Positions 30,301 to 39,438 of a stretch of DNA of 64,000 nucleotides are shown here, piece after piece. Every line of letters starts with the position of its first letter. The stretch's first letter is position 1. The stretch spans positions 1,116,001 to 1,180,000 of the forward strand of contig NZ_CP084550.1 in the NCBI RefSeq assembly GCF_021800405.1, read 5' to 3'. Under the pieces are notes generated by a model. The model was not told the DNA's origin, made no database searches, and saw nothing but the letters and a program-made list of their open reading frames with translations. The stretch is from Arthrobacter sp. FW306-07-I. GTDB taxonomy: Bacteria; Actinomycetota; Actinomycetes; Actinomycetales; Micrococcaceae. The position numbers were made by a program, and so were the translations under genes.

Positions 30301-31595
30301 AGGATGAAAAAGGATAGGGCGCCGAGACCGTAGACGTCCAGAGGTATCGGGGGCAGCTCGGAGCGGGCCGTCAGTGTCTCGGGGGCGAGATAAACCCAGT
30401 TTTCAGCACTGATGAGGTTTTGAGGCTCTGCGGCGCCGAAGGAAGTTCTCGACTGGGAGGGGCCGGCCGATGTTGAGCTGAGCGACTTCGTTCCTGTGAA
30501 CCAGTCACGTATTGATACATGAAGACCAGACTTGGATTCGCGGACGAATACCTGCCGGGGCGTTAGAGCTCGATGAGCTAGCCGCCTCGAATGAGCGAAC
30601 TGGAGGATTTCGCCGATTTCCCTGATGAGACTGATTTTTTCGTCGATTCCAAGGTCGGCCCAGCGTCGGTGGATGAACTCGCCCAAGGCGAGCTCCTCGT
30701 CGTCGTGATCAAAGACCAAGGCGGGACCGGAATCCGTAGCAAGGTAGTCCAGCGGCGTCGTTATGCCACTGTGGGATATCCCGTGCGTGAGTGCGTACTC
30801 GCGCTTCGCGGAGATCTCGATTTCCTTGCGGACCTCCGCCGATGCGCCCGGTGGAAGGTCGAACAATCGTATGCGGCGCACCGCCTTAATAGCCGGGTGC
30901 ACGGCTCGCACGTCTTGCCAATCCGGGCCTTCGCCCAGGGGATCGGCCTTCTCCAGGGAGTACTGGCCAACGAAGCGGGATTTTGGGGTGGGCTTGAGCC
31001 CGGCCGCTTGGATGAGCGTCCGAATCTTGTTGGCGCGAGGGACGTCTACGAGGTCATGGTGGTTAGGCACCGGAGACCTAAGGAAATCACTGACGGAACG
31101 GTTTTTCAGTCCGGAGACTTTGTATCCATCGAGGGCCCAGACTCCAGTTGCGCCTAGTTCGTCCAGCTTGACGACTGAGTCCTGTCCGTGCAGGACGACC
31201 ATGGGCCTGATGAAGGGGACGTTCTTGGCTGCTGCTGTATTGGGGGCCTTCAGTTTCAAGAGGCCCGCCAAACGCTTGGCTTTGCTGTCCGTCAATATGT
31301 ACGGATTCGGGCGCACGCTGCTGCTGCCAGTCGGACTGGTCAGAGTCCAGCTCTGCTGGTCTCCAGTCAGCGTTCCGTGCCAGCCCTTGAGCTCGACGAT
31401 GAAGAGGCCTTGCTGCGTCAGCAGCAGGACATCCACTTCATTGGTGCGGCCACTAGCGTCAATGAACGTCAGATTCGACCACGCGTAGGTGACTGAATCG
31501 TTGGGCAGGAGCGCCTTGAACTTTTCCAAGGCCTGACGCTCCGCAGGGGTCGCTGCATCGCCGAGTTCAAACCAATGGTTGGAATCCGGATCCAA
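27369..31595 (-). CDS. pglW: BREX type 2 serine/threonine kinase PglW with NERD domain
   Basis: A 1408-residue protein heading the Pgl operon. Residues about 18-130 form a nuclease-related NERD domain (TNEVDVLLLTQQGLFIVELKGW). Residues about 230-500 look like a degenerate kinase (HRALTPRQV in place of HRD). Residues about 520-800 are a typical Ser/Thr kinase: glycine loop GSGSTGTVFEV, lysine in LILKVAR, HRDIKPANLG near 644, and DLSLARE in place of DFG. A helix-hairpin-helix-like segment follows near 830-870. The TTG start is preceded by CCAGGGGGTAAATA. It appears intact. The 166 bp upstream should hold the operon promoter; I found no clear -35/-10 pair. PglW is required for phage resistance in the Streptomyces system. 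Confidence 0.93.
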   Translation of the reverse strand: MDPDSNHWFELGDAATPAERQALEKFKALLPNDSVTYAWSNLTFIDASGRTNEVDVLLLTQQGLFIVELKGWHGTLTGDQQSWTLTSPTGSSSVRPNPYILTDSKAKRLAGLLKLKAPNTAAAKNVPFIRPMVVLHGQDSVVKLDELGATGVWALDGYKVSGLKNRSVSDFLRSPVPNHHDLVDVPRANKIRTLIQAAGLKPTPKSRFVGQYSLEKADPLGEGPDWQDVRAVHPAIKAVRRIRLFDLPPGASAEVRKEIEISAKREYALTHGISHSGITTPLDYLATDSGPALVFDHDDEELALGEFIHRRWADLGIDEKISLIREIGEILQFAHSRRLAHRALTPRQVFVRESKSGLHVSIRDWFTGTKSLSSTSAGPSQSRTSFGAAEPQNLISAENWVYLAPETLTARSELPPIPLDVYGLGALSFFILSGRAPANTLAELQEIFANHSGLDLGAIGDLQGPFVELVLNATRQSEADRTASIDAFLKELDAAVEKLTRPDPNNRPKASTPQEASTGQMIGDRFEVKGRRGSGSTGTVFEVDDYETGREGLILKVARDDAAALRLRDEADILAALDHTRLVRLVEGPLNVDGQTALLLTDAGDETLALRIQSEGPATIEQLESYGADLFAAVAYLDSVGVYHRDIKPANLGIVRDSSTRKPRLVLFDLSLAREPLAMIGSGTRGYLDPYLGPPRRRQYDKAAELYAVAVTLFEMATGSLPWWRDGDAGPSSPADEVVLVPQSFESAIADSLITFFRVALSPDASTRFSDVHALAAGWAAVFRSLDEAPGGDDADEALRDAAADAATLDTLLAEAGLTARAISAVNRLGVATVGELLGTSPMQVNSIRGQGEKTRKEIQRRIRDWKSRLLTGGTTAAPRPLGNLDKSIDTLLGGLVPVPNKANGTEVFVLRLLLGIRTPRPGGDPAELIASSAAWPTTSQVAELSGVSSGRVSQIVTAAAVRWQRSRVLVEAQDEVQSILAAEGGVAELAEVASALLISHGSSSTGDDRLRLAQGLVRAVVEVDARSSNARLAQRRLSSTGRILVAAQIGQDDAQPGDPESLLVLAQELAAKVDSLVDSRDGSFMLLPAATVRPVLRELDKAAILHDDRILRLAVAASHTAALSGRGELYAKTLPAEKALEFTLRDVVVRELSESSAQKRVTSRFPTVRELPSRPELDGLIEAAMPGMRWRDGSYTRVERSEFASVAGSTTHTKLSSTQILEIERQLAQSLTRKSAVTLAVRPKDFIRTSKALTQVFGLKLVDVSAEVVKAVRATAQSKNVDWDVVLRADAKSASPSDHANLAQLVRMAVQPLWVEVVEDQNPLLLTNIGPLLKFGFGSEVATLFDMSVPRPAARWVVAPKRGSANTPSSDGRVPPMGPDGFVDISPGLALALSKRESTISSGKDIL

Positions 31596-31761
31596 TATTT
31601 ACCCCCTGGAGCACTACCAAGCCGACTGCTTTGTCCCATACAACGATGGATAGGAGGCGGCTCTGTTACTTGAAGCTGCTTTGATCCTAGCGAACCTTTG
31701 ACTGGTAGCCGGCAACGACGCCGTGTTACTGAGCCCGTCCGGTGCTACAGAATGATTCCGG

Positions 31762-32079
31762 CTAGAGCTTGTCGATCCAGGTGTCCTCTTCGCGGTTGTC
31801 CCATGCCGAGCCCGATATCTGTTTGGCCGGGAGACGGCGCTCTTCGATGCGGCGGAGGATCGGCCGTACGTCCTTTGCGAGAAGGTCCCTTATGGAGTCG
31901 ACCTGGCGAATTGTGCAGCTTTCGATGATCGCACGGCGATCGTCCATGGAATCGATGCCGGCTGCGGCGAACGCTTCTCTGAGCTGTTGTACTTGACGTT
32001 CACGGATAGGCAAGTCCTCTAGTACCTGCGATGGTGCCTGGTCTGCCTTTAGAAAAAGGTCAAACGTGTTCTCGTCCAA
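31762..32079 (-). CDS. Small acidic protein of 105 residues upstream of pglW, unknown
   Basis: Starts at a TTG preceded by AAAAGGAAG. The protein is charged and helical (RERQVQQLREAFAAAGIDSM, then LLAKDVRPILRRIEERRLP), with no membrane segment or known motif. It sits 166 bp upstream of pglW on the same strand and 94 bp after the PLD gene. It may belong to the PLD module or be an accessory of the Pgl operon. An antitoxin- or regulator-like size is suggestive only. Confidence 0.6.
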   Translation of the reverse strand: MDENTFDLFLKADQAPSQVLEDLPIRERQVQQLREAFAAAGIDSMDDRRAIIESCTIRQVDSIRDLLAKDVRPILRRIEERRLPAKQISGSAWDNREEDTWIDKL

Positions 32080-32173
32080 GGTGCTTCCTTTTCGTTCCCG
32101 CGGGCTTCAATTCTGCCATGAAGTGCAATCTGCAGAAGTAACAGGAAACGGCCCCGGAGGCTTGGCGAACGCT

Positions 32174-34807
32174 TTACGGCATCCGTGGAGACGCCTGAGG
32201 ACTCTCCATCAGTGGGACCGGCCCGGCCAAGCTCCATCGCTCTAGTGCTTGCTTGGCCTCGGGGAATGGCTGCCAAGGTCGACTTACTCGCTGCTTGCCG
32301 TTGGAGTACGAGTCGTCAGACCTTCGCTGATTGGCAAAAGCAGCGGGTGACATATGGGGGGCGAGCCGGAAATGCTTCCAAATCGGCCTAGGACCCTTGC
32401 CGTCCGCAATGATGAGGTTGGGTCGCTCCCAGATACACATACACCAGCCTCCATTCGGGTTAATTGCCCAGACCGGAGGAGGATCGTCCCGATTAATCCA
32501 ACCCGCCACTGTGATGGCAGCCAGCTCCGGATTCGAGAATTTGCCGTGTACAAACACCCTGGTTCCACCCTGGCTTAGGAACTCCCACCCGGCTTGCTCT
32601 GCGGCAGCACGAGCATCTTTGAACTCATCACCGGTCAGATCACTCTCGATCAAATGCTGCACATGGTCAAGACGCAGTGTCTGAGAATCATGACCGACCA
32701 ATGTTCGACAGTATTCCGTAGCCAGGTCTTCATCGAAGTACCCGAGCTGAGTCGCCGCACTCTCCAGAATGCTTCTATATATCACCGTTGCCTCGCTTGT
32801 GGTCCGGAGGTCGGTTGCGCCCCGCATTACTGCGGAACTTACAAGAGTCATGCTGGAAACGGAGGCCTGCAGTTCGTCCGGAATCGGTTCGTTGGCCAAG
32901 TGCCGGATGAGGGTACTTATGAGCCGCAGAGGCTCTACATCGGACCTATCCCAATTGCCCGCGCTAAAAAAACTCGTGACGATGCGAAGCATGGCAAGCT
33001 GAATGAACGGGGGTTGATCATCCAGGCTCGCCACCCATTGGGCACATCGTTTTCTACGTCGTCGTCGATCTGCTTCCGGAGATTTGGAATGGTCAGGGGC
33101 TAACGCCTCCGTATCTGAAACCTTCGGGATGACACTTGCCACCGCATCATCGTGTTCGTCATCGAGGACGGCCTCGTTGTCGTCCACTAGGACGTCAGCC
33201 CATCGGGGTGGTGCTACCACTTCGTTACTCGAAGCGGGCGCAGGAGGTAAACCCAGCACGAAGGCAGTCAAGAGCGGGCCTTGAATCCGAGATGCCGCTT
33301 CAAGATCCCATAGCCACGGGCTTTCGACGTTCACTTTGGCTTCAGAGGGGACAGGCCGCTGCCTGGGCTGCGCGCCTTCTCCAACCGCCGTCGCCCTCGG
33401 ACCGATAGTGCGCAGGGATACTTCCCGAAGCGCCGCGAAATCTTTGTCCAATGAATCGAGGGCGCGTCCGGCATCCTGCCATAGCTCACCCGGTGTGGGC
33501 GATTTGTACGACTTTACTCTCGACGGGGTTCTGGGTGCGGCGCTGATCCTGAGTGGGTCCATTACGAACATGATCGGTCCGACGTGTTTGATCTCAGCGT
33601 CACACCAAGACAGCCGGACCCTACTGACAGCGCTCATTGCACAGGCGGTCCGGAGTTCAATCTGCCCCTCTTGAAACGATCCGAGCAGACTCCATTGTTC
33701 TGGAGGGTCTCTGAACTCGGAAGCTTCCAATTCTAAGAGCATCGACGCCGGGCTTGAAAGTGTGATCGTCAAGTCACCATCAACGATACGGGCCGACCTG
33801 ATTGACGGTCCGGTGCGCGACGATGGATAGGCGGTTCCCGTAGTTGCTGGACTTATGCTCGAAGCATCGATGGGCCGTCCGTCTGGAACGGTGAGGACGG
33901 AAGCAGGTCCCACAACCGCAGTCTCATAGTTCCCACCAGATGACCAAGCTCTCAAGAGCGCAGCCCCCGAAAGGTTAGGACTCCCGACCAGGGCTCGCGA
34001 AGTACCGTTAGATTTCCACCAGATCACCTTTCCATGACGGTACTTGTTCTTCCGGTCCGATTCTTGTGCCTCAATGTGAATTCCATACTTGTCGGCGCAC
34101 TCCTGTACTTGGACTGGGTCGAAGACCGTCAACCTTGGTTGGAGGAGCAGAGATGCTTTCTGGGGTCTCAATCTTTCTATTAACCTGGATGTTGCAGCCA
34201 TGGAGCTGTCGAGGAATGGCGCGTGTAAGCGTAGTTCTGTTACTGGCTCCGAAGGAAGTCTGCCTAGAATCGCTTCCTCGGCGGAAGTAATGAAGGTGTG
34301 CCCGGTATCTACAGGCTCGCTCTGCTCAAGGAGCCGTCGTATGAGCGCATACGTTCTGCGAACTGAATCGCTAGAATCTGCGTCGAGCCATCGAAAAGAG
34401 GCGAAACCGCGAAGCCATTCACCTATGTCATGGAATATCGCCGGATAGGACGTCTTGTCTCCGGTGAACTGGATCCAGACCTCATCGTTATATTGCCATC
34501 CGCCCAACGTCAGGTTGCCAGAACCGATGGCTACCTGAACCCTCTCCTCGCCCGCAACAATAACCACCTTAGGGTGAAACGCCGTGCGTCCTGTGACGAG
34601 GCCAACGTTGTACGAGCGTCCAGCATGTCGCACGGCTCGCGGGTCCGGAGACCAGACATTTCCGTCGGCGATAATCGATACGCGAGCACCCATAGCCAGA
34701 CAGGTACCGAGGACTTGGGCCTCGAAGAAGGCAAGATCCACGTTGAACGTTAAGAAGAGAGCCTCCCTTGCCTGGACTTGCCGGGTTCGTTCCTCGTCCA
34801 GAAGCAT
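32174..34807 (-). CDS. Large phospholipase-D-like protein with two HKD motifs, probable defence nuclease
   Basis: About 877 residues from the ATG at 34807 (MLLDEERTRQ). The frame is open further upstream, but that would overlap the preceding gene by 130 bp. Two HxK motifs are visible: AFHPKVVIV with GSGNLTLGG (H near 78) and YRHGKVIWWK with GSPNLSGAALL (H near 258), as in PLD-superfamily nucleases that form one active site from two halves. The C-terminal 550 residues are unrecognised. It lies 31 bp after the 488-residue gene on the same strand. The protein is much longer than DISARM DrmC. An activity on phage DNA is plausible but unproven. Confidence 0.75.
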   Translation of the reverse strand: MLLDEERTRQVQAREALFLTFNVDLAFFEAQVLGTCLAMGARVSIIADGNVWSPDPRAVRHAGRSYNVGLVTGRTAFHPKVVIVAGEERVQVAIGSGNLTLGGWQYNDEVWIQFTGDKTSYPAIFHDIGEWLRGFASFRWLDADSSDSVRRTYALIRRLLEQSEPVDTGHTFITSAEEAILGRLPSEPVTELRLHAPFLDSSMAATSRLIERLRPQKASLLLQPRLTVFDPVQVQECADKYGIHIEAQESDRKNKYRHGKVIWWKSNGTSRALVGSPNLSGAALLRAWSSGGNYETAVVGPASVLTVPDGRPIDASSISPATTGTAYPSSRTGPSIRSARIVDGDLTITLSSPASMLLELEASEFRDPPEQWSLLGSFQEGQIELRTACAMSAVSRVRLSWCDAEIKHVGPIMFVMDPLRISAAPRTPSRVKSYKSPTPGELWQDAGRALDSLDKDFAALREVSLRTIGPRATAVGEGAQPRQRPVPSEAKVNVESPWLWDLEAASRIQGPLLTAFVLGLPPAPASSNEVVAPPRWADVLVDDNEAVLDDEHDDAVASVIPKVSDTEALAPDHSKSPEADRRRRRKRCAQWVASLDDQPPFIQLAMLRIVTSFFSAGNWDRSDVEPLRLISTLIRHLANEPIPDELQASVSSMTLVSSAVMRGATDLRTTSEATVIYRSILESAATQLGYFDEDLATEYCRTLVGHDSQTLRLDHVQHLIESDLTGDEFKDARAAAEQAGWEFLSQGGTRVFVHGKFSNPELAAITVAGWINRDDPPPVWAINPNGGWCMCIWERPNLIIADGKGPRPIWKHFRLAPHMSPAAFANQRRSDDSYSNGKQRVSRPWQPFPEAKQALERWSLAGPVPLMESPQASPRMP

Positions 34808-34838
34808 CGGGAATGGATTTGGAATCTGTTGATGATCA

Positions 34839-36305
34839 CTAGGCAAGTGCCTCGGCTCCTTGATCGGTGATCTGCCATTTTTCATTTTCGTCTCGGACGA
34901 GCAAATCGATGCCGGAGAGAACGTGCACAAGTGGCGCCCAGCGAAGGGACACGCTGCCGCCACCTTCATTCGAGTCTTTGAATACCAGATCGTCCCTGAA
35001 AAATATCCGCGTTGGAATTTTGATCGTTCCCGTTGACGAGTCGAACCTAGCTTTTCTCATTGAGAGCCTGTTCGCCCTGCGAAGGAGTAGCTCGACGATA
35101 TGACGCGCGAAATCCTTCAGCGCGCGCCCGTCCCACTCGTGAATTTGGTTCAACAACCAACTCGGCGACATCTCCTGGAGGGAATCACCCTTTGACTCGA
35201 AATAGGGTCGGACACGATCGGGAATCCTCGCAAGCCGAAGCGAGCCGAGCAGAATCGTTGCCATGAATGCTTCCATGTCTGACTCACATGCAGCCGACTG
35301 CTCCAGCTCAGCGGGGTACGCAGTTCCGTCAGGCGCCCACACCTTCGGTAACGAGCGAAGGTATTGACCGACTGAAATGCTGGGCAAGACATCGGTCAAC
35401 GGAGCTGAAAACTCGGATCGATGGCATAGCCCTGGTACGGCCGCCACGAGACCGGCCCAGATTCCCCTCCACGCGCCAACGGAACGGTTTCGAAGGGTCA
35501 CGCCCTGCCACGCTGGAACGGCATCCAGTTGTGAAAGTACGTCGTCATCACGGACGGCGGGGGAGTAATTAAGCGTGTCAACGAGCTCGGTGTTGATGCT
35601 AGCCGGCGCGCGCAGTTGTACGAGGCGGAGTACCATCCGTACTGTTTGTCGGCGCTTGTCATGATCAGTGTCCGGATCCGCTCCTTGCGCCAATAGCAAC
35701 TCCCGAAGCACCGCCCCATCGGATTCGGTTCGGGAGCCACAAACGCAGAGGTGGCAGTTCGTCCGCAACTGTTCTTCACTTACATGTTCCTCACGCGTCA
35801 GCTCGTAAAGGCCACGAAATCCATCGTTTAACCGGCTTGTATCGAAAGCCGTGATTTGGCTGTTGCTAGTCGGCAGCAGCCCCAGAAGCATTTCGGACGC
35901 TTGATATTGACCTTTATAGCCAATGGAACGGCCGGCGTAGGCGCCTGGTCTGGAGAGCTGTCCAAGGTTCAGTCCGTCCTTGATTCTGCTTTCCAAATAC
36001 TCCGCTCCATGCGGTCGGGGGAGCCACGCATGTTGGCCCTCATGAAGTATGGAGATCGCTCCAACTAGCGTTTCCGATCGGCGAAGAAATTCGAGTGATT
36101 CAGACGCAGTCATTCCGCGAGCTTTGGCCTGAAACGCTGTATAGGAGTGCAGGCTGTAGTAGCGCGCATTCCTTGTCACGGTTGTCACCCCAGGCAACAG
36201 CTCGCCAACCGACCTAAGAACGTGGCGCTCGACAGATAAGGGGTACCGTCCGGGATAGCGACCGTCGAGCCCTCCGCCCCAGGATGGGCCTTTTACTAGT
36301 TGCAT
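34839..36305 (-). CDS. Conserved-looking protein of 488 residues, perhaps DUF6361-like
   Basis: I chose the ATG at 36305 because AAGGAAC lies just upstream; the open frame extends further but with poor composition. The N-terminal part (VGELLPGVTTVTRNARYYSL, about residues 34-53) recalls the LFPG-type segment followed by an aromatic-rich stretch that I associate with DUF6361 proteins; this link is weak. A cysteine cluster CHLCVCG lies near residue 180. There are no membrane segments. It is the first gene of a likely two- or three-gene unit with the PLD protein and possibly the 105-residue protein, and it is divergent from the OLD-like gene at 36697. Confidence 0.65.
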   Translation of the reverse strand: MQLVKGPSWGGGLDGRYPGRYPLSVERHVLRSVGELLPGVTTVTRNARYYSLHSYTAFQAKARGMTASESLEFLRRSETLVGAISILHEGQHAWLPRPHGAEYLESRIKDGLNLGQLSRPGAYAGRSIGYKGQYQASEMLLGLLPTSNSQITAFDTSRLNDGFRGLYELTREEHVSEEQLRTNCHLCVCGSRTESDGAVLRELLLAQGADPDTDHDKRRQTVRMVLRLVQLRAPASINTELVDTLNYSPAVRDDDVLSQLDAVPAWQGVTLRNRSVGAWRGIWAGLVAAVPGLCHRSEFSAPLTDVLPSISVGQYLRSLPKVWAPDGTAYPAELEQSAACESDMEAFMATILLGSLRLARIPDRVRPYFESKGDSLQEMSPSWLLNQIHEWDGRALKDFARHIVELLLRRANRLSMRKARFDSSTGTIKIPTRIFFRDDLVFKDSNEGGGSVSLRWAPLVHVLSGIDLLVRDENEKWQITDQGAEALA

Positions 36306-36696
36306 AGAGTTCCTTGGCTCATCCCAACCAGTGGAACCTCCCAGCGATGGATGTCGACTGCAGGCGGGCAGAAAGCGCGGTTGGTCTCGTCTCGAAACCA
36401 GCCGCCGCCGGCGCAACCGGTGTTTCGACGGGACGAAGTAGCGTAGTTCCGTTCCGCATCCAGAACCGTATAGTGAACTTGAACTGCCATTAGGCAATGC
36501 CTTCGCGTCCCGGTAGACATACCACCACTCTTCCTCCAGTCTTCAGCGACACTGAGAATAGTCTTCTCGAGTGGGAGACACGAGACATCGTATCGGGAAA
36601 CATCTGTAGTAAACCGTTGTCCGAGTGGTCGGCTTACGGATGGACGAGTAGGTTTTCCTAGTAGATGCATTAGTTGGCGCCTGTCACAATGATGCA
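36306..36696. other. Intergenic region between divergent defence genes
   Basis: A stretch of 391 bp between the start of the 488-residue gene (minus) and the OLD-like gene (plus). It is less GC-rich than the flanks and must carry both promoters. A minus-strand frame runs across it, but its composition is unlike a gene. No strong inverted repeat was found by eye. Confidence 0.5.
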
Positions 36697-38838
36697 ATGG
36701 AAAACTCGCCCCTGATGCCGATTAAGGCTCCGCTTTTTGCAATGCGGTCCAACGCCGGGCCCTTGGATAACCTTGCAATCGTTCTTGGCCCTGGCGTCAC
36801 GGCGTTATACGGGCAAAACGGGGCAGGTAAGACTTGGATCCTGAATTCCCTTAGGCGTGCTATGAGGGGAATTTCAACAGGTTCTACACAACTTATCTAC
36901 AAGTTTGAGGTTGGATCAGCGGGGTATGAGTGGACTCTAAATCAAGTAGCAGAAGCTGCCCGCGAGACACGGTACGATGCAACGGCCGACCACGATAGGG
37001 AGTGGCTGCAACAAGCCATCAAAACCTGGTTCTATGAGGGCGGCCGGTACCTGAAACCTTTTAACCTAACCGACGACATCCCGTCCGGGCTCGTTGAGGA
37101 ACTTGCGTCAGCGACGGAGTTTGCAATCATTCCCACGGGCACTGCAGCGCCCGAATGGGACGTTTGGCTCTGCATGCCACGCGACAGTTCGCGCTTCCCA
37201 GCTTGTGCCCGAGCGATCGAGGACTTTACCCGGATGCGCGAAGAAGCATATCGTCTGGAGGATGAGCATTTGCAAAGAGTTGCGGAACTAGAGTCCAAAG
37301 TCTTATGGGTGAGGGAAGAACTTGGGCGGGAGTTGGAGCAGCGCTACGAAGAGGAAGTTGAGCCGCTGCTTTTAGCTCCGCTTTTTCAGCCTTTAGCGGC
37401 GTTGCTTTGGGAGTATACCTACATGCCGGAACCAGAAACAGTCGACCAATGGCTTGATCCTATGATTTCCGATTCGCTCCCCATTCCCGTCGTCAAACTT
37501 TTTGCTACTCGCGAGATTCCTCTGGTGCTGGAATCAGACGAAGATGAAACAGACATAAACTCTGCTACCTCAAAGGTATTTCTAGACGTATTCCAGAAGA
37601 ACCTTGACAACTCCGACGAAAGCCTTGATTTTACTCCTGCAATGAGGACTTGGGTGAACGACCTAAATATTGCAGCGAACAGCCTGTATGCCTCGTTGCT
37701 CCAAGATGCTCCGCCTCTAACTCTGGAGGTGCGCAAGTTGGGCCGGTGGGCTGTCGAAGGTGCTTTGCATTGGTATGTGGCCTACGGCGACAAAGGGAAT
37801 AGCCGCGTCCCTGTAACGGAGTTATCCCGAGCAGAGAGCAGATGGGCACGCATCGCCATCCGCCGCGCACTAGATCTCACTGGTGCGACTACCACGGTAA
37901 TCATAGACGAACCCGAGGCCGCACTTCACCGCAGCGCCGAACGCCACATGGCTCAGGGCCTCGACGGTCTGACAGCAATGGGACCGCAGGTTGTGGTTGC
38001 CACCCATTCTCCAGAAGTTTTAAATGCACAGACCACCGGTTGCGTTCATGTTGCTAAGCACGACGGTCGAACACATGTTGGCCAGATGCCGCCAATGGGA
38101 CAAGAAACTCTGGCGGAGCTGGGTCTATTACCCTCGGACTTGCTTGGCCTGTACCGCATATTTCTCCTCGTGGAGGGAGAACACGACGAGATTGTAATCC
38201 AAACTCTGTGCAGTGACTTCCTCGACGCCGCAAGGGTGAAGATAATACCCATGCGTGGAGGACGGAATCTTCCAGGCACCTTGGAAAGCCAGCTGCTGTT
38301 TGATCTAAGCGACGCACATCTCGTGGCTGTTCTCGACAGTGTTCGGGCAGAGGACATTACGTCCGCCTGGATGGAAGCTCAAACGCGCTACTTATCCGAA
38401 GATGCGGAAAGTGCCATTGATTATCTTGCGGAAGCATTCAATTCGAAAAGGGTGATGGAGCACGAGTGGATCGTGAACTGGCTTAGTCGTGCAATCAAGA
38501 AGGGCGTTCACTCGCGTTTGAACCCTTACGGCTTGGCTGCGCGTGACATTATCGAATATCTTCCTGTCGAAGTCCTCGTCCCGAAAGCCGGCAAGTCATG
38601 GGAAGAGCTGCGAAGAGAGCATGACACAGCACTGCCAAAGTTAGATAGAGCGAAAGGCCTTCATGTTTATAAAACCTGGCTCAAGCATGCTTACAAAGCC
38701 GATACAACCGTTCCCAATATTCGAATAGCAGCCGAATCCGTTAAGGAGGTTCCAGAGGACCTCTGGAACCTCGGATACCACCTCCGAGAGATCAGTTTCC
38801 GGCCGCGTACCCTCGGCGTTGTTTCCCCAAAGAGCTGA
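36697..38838 (+). CDS. OLD-like AAA ATPase with TOPRIM-like C-terminal domain
   Basis: A 713-residue protein. Walker A is LYGQNGAGKTWIL near residue 38, followed by a long helical insertion, a signature-like LSRAESRWARIA near 375, Walker B TVIIDEPEAALH near 400 and a switch histidine in VVVATHSPEVL near 434. After residue 485 a TOPRIM-like domain begins with IFLLVEGEHDE. The place of the second TOPRIM acidic pair reads LVAVLDSVRAED, so the usual DxD is degenerate. OLD-family proteins are ATP-regulated nucleases common in phage defence. G+C content is lower than in the metabolic genes. It is divergent from the PLD unit, and the ATG at 36697 has little Shine-Dalgarno support. Confidence 0.8.
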   Translation: MENSPLMPIKAPLFAMRSNAGPLDNLAIVLGPGVTALYGQNGAGKTWILNSLRRAMRGISTGSTQLIYKFEVGSAGYEWTLNQVAEAARETRYDATADHDREWLQQAIKTWFYEGGRYLKPFNLTDDIPSGLVEELASATEFAIIPTGTAAPEWDVWLCMPRDSSRFPACARAIEDFTRMREEAYRLEDEHLQRVAELESKVLWVREELGRELEQRYEEEVEPLLLAPLFQPLAALLWEYTYMPEPETVDQWLDPMISDSLPIPVVKLFATREIPLVLESDEDETDINSATSKVFLDVFQKNLDNSDESLDFTPAMRTWVNDLNIAANSLYASLLQDAPPLTLEVRKLGRWAVEGALHWYVAYGDKGNSRVPVTELSRAESRWARIAIRRALDLTGATTTVIIDEPEAALHRSAERHMAQGLDGLTAMGPQVVVATHSPEVLNAQTTGCVHVAKHDGRTHVGQMPPMGQETLAELGLLPSDLLGLYRIFLLVEGEHDEIVIQTLCSDFLDAARVKIIPMRGGRNLPGTLESQLLFDLSDAHLVAVLDSVRAEDITSAWMEAQTRYLSEDAESAIDYLAEAFNSKRVMEHEWIVNWLSRAIKKGVHSRLNPYGLAARDIIEYLPVEVLVPKAGKSWEELRREHDTALPKLDRAKGLHVYKTWLKHAYKADTTVPNIRIAAESVKEVPEDLWNLGYHLREISFRPRTLGVVSPKS

Positions 38839-38935
38839 CGGGATCAAGAATGGCTACGACGGTCGGAAAAGGAATTGTATGCCAGCAGGTACTGCCGGGG
38901 ACTGTGCTGGTCCGGGCTGATGTCCAGCGCAGGGA

Positions 38936-39435
38936 CTACAGCCCCAGCCGGAACACCCACAGCAGCACGTCCTCGGCCGGCACATACCAGTCCCGCTCCG
39001 GGGCGCGGCGGAAGCCTTGTGGCTCATACAGGGCGTGCGCACGCTCCATGAACGTGGCGCTGGTGATGCTGATCGCCTCAATGCCTGACAGCAGCCGGGC
39101 GTGCTCCACGATCAGGGCCACGGCCCGGCCGACGCCGCCGCCCTGGTGCGCCGGGTCGACAGCCAACATCCGGAACTCCAGTTCCCCATCTCGTGCTATC
39201 TCGCTGTACGGCTGGCCGGTGAACGTCAGCGTCACCGCCGCCACCACGTTCCCGGTGGTCTCCGCGACCCACATCTCGGCGTGCTCGGCTCGGTGCTCCA
39301 CGTCCTCCAGCACGCTCGTTCACGGGTGGTCGGCCGCGAAATGCCCGGCCTGCAGGTAGGCGTCGCGGGTGATCCGCCGGACTTAGGAAAGTCGGCCGGC
39401 ACCGCCCAGCGCAACGTCAGTCGCCGGTAGTGCAA
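38936..39435 (-). pseudogene. Decayed GNAT-family acetyltransferase
   Basis: The C-terminal frame (39313 to 38936) carries the acetyl-CoA binding segment VDPAHQGGGVGRAV and a typical GNAT end. Upstream, the same frame has an in-frame TGA at about 39328, after FAADHP. Further up, LRWAVPADFPK lies in a different frame, implying a second lesion near 39385. The N-terminus may begin at a TTG near 39435. The gene is therefore probably non-functional. It is the first of three decayed genes in a row. Confidence 0.75.
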
Positions 39436-39438
39436 CGC

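Noticed and set aside
9081..36305. A DISARM system, because a helicase, a methyltransferase and a PLD protein are present
   Set aside because: No DrmA or DUF1998-type DrmB is seen, the PLD protein is far larger than DrmC, and PglW, PglZ and BrxD identify BREX type 2.
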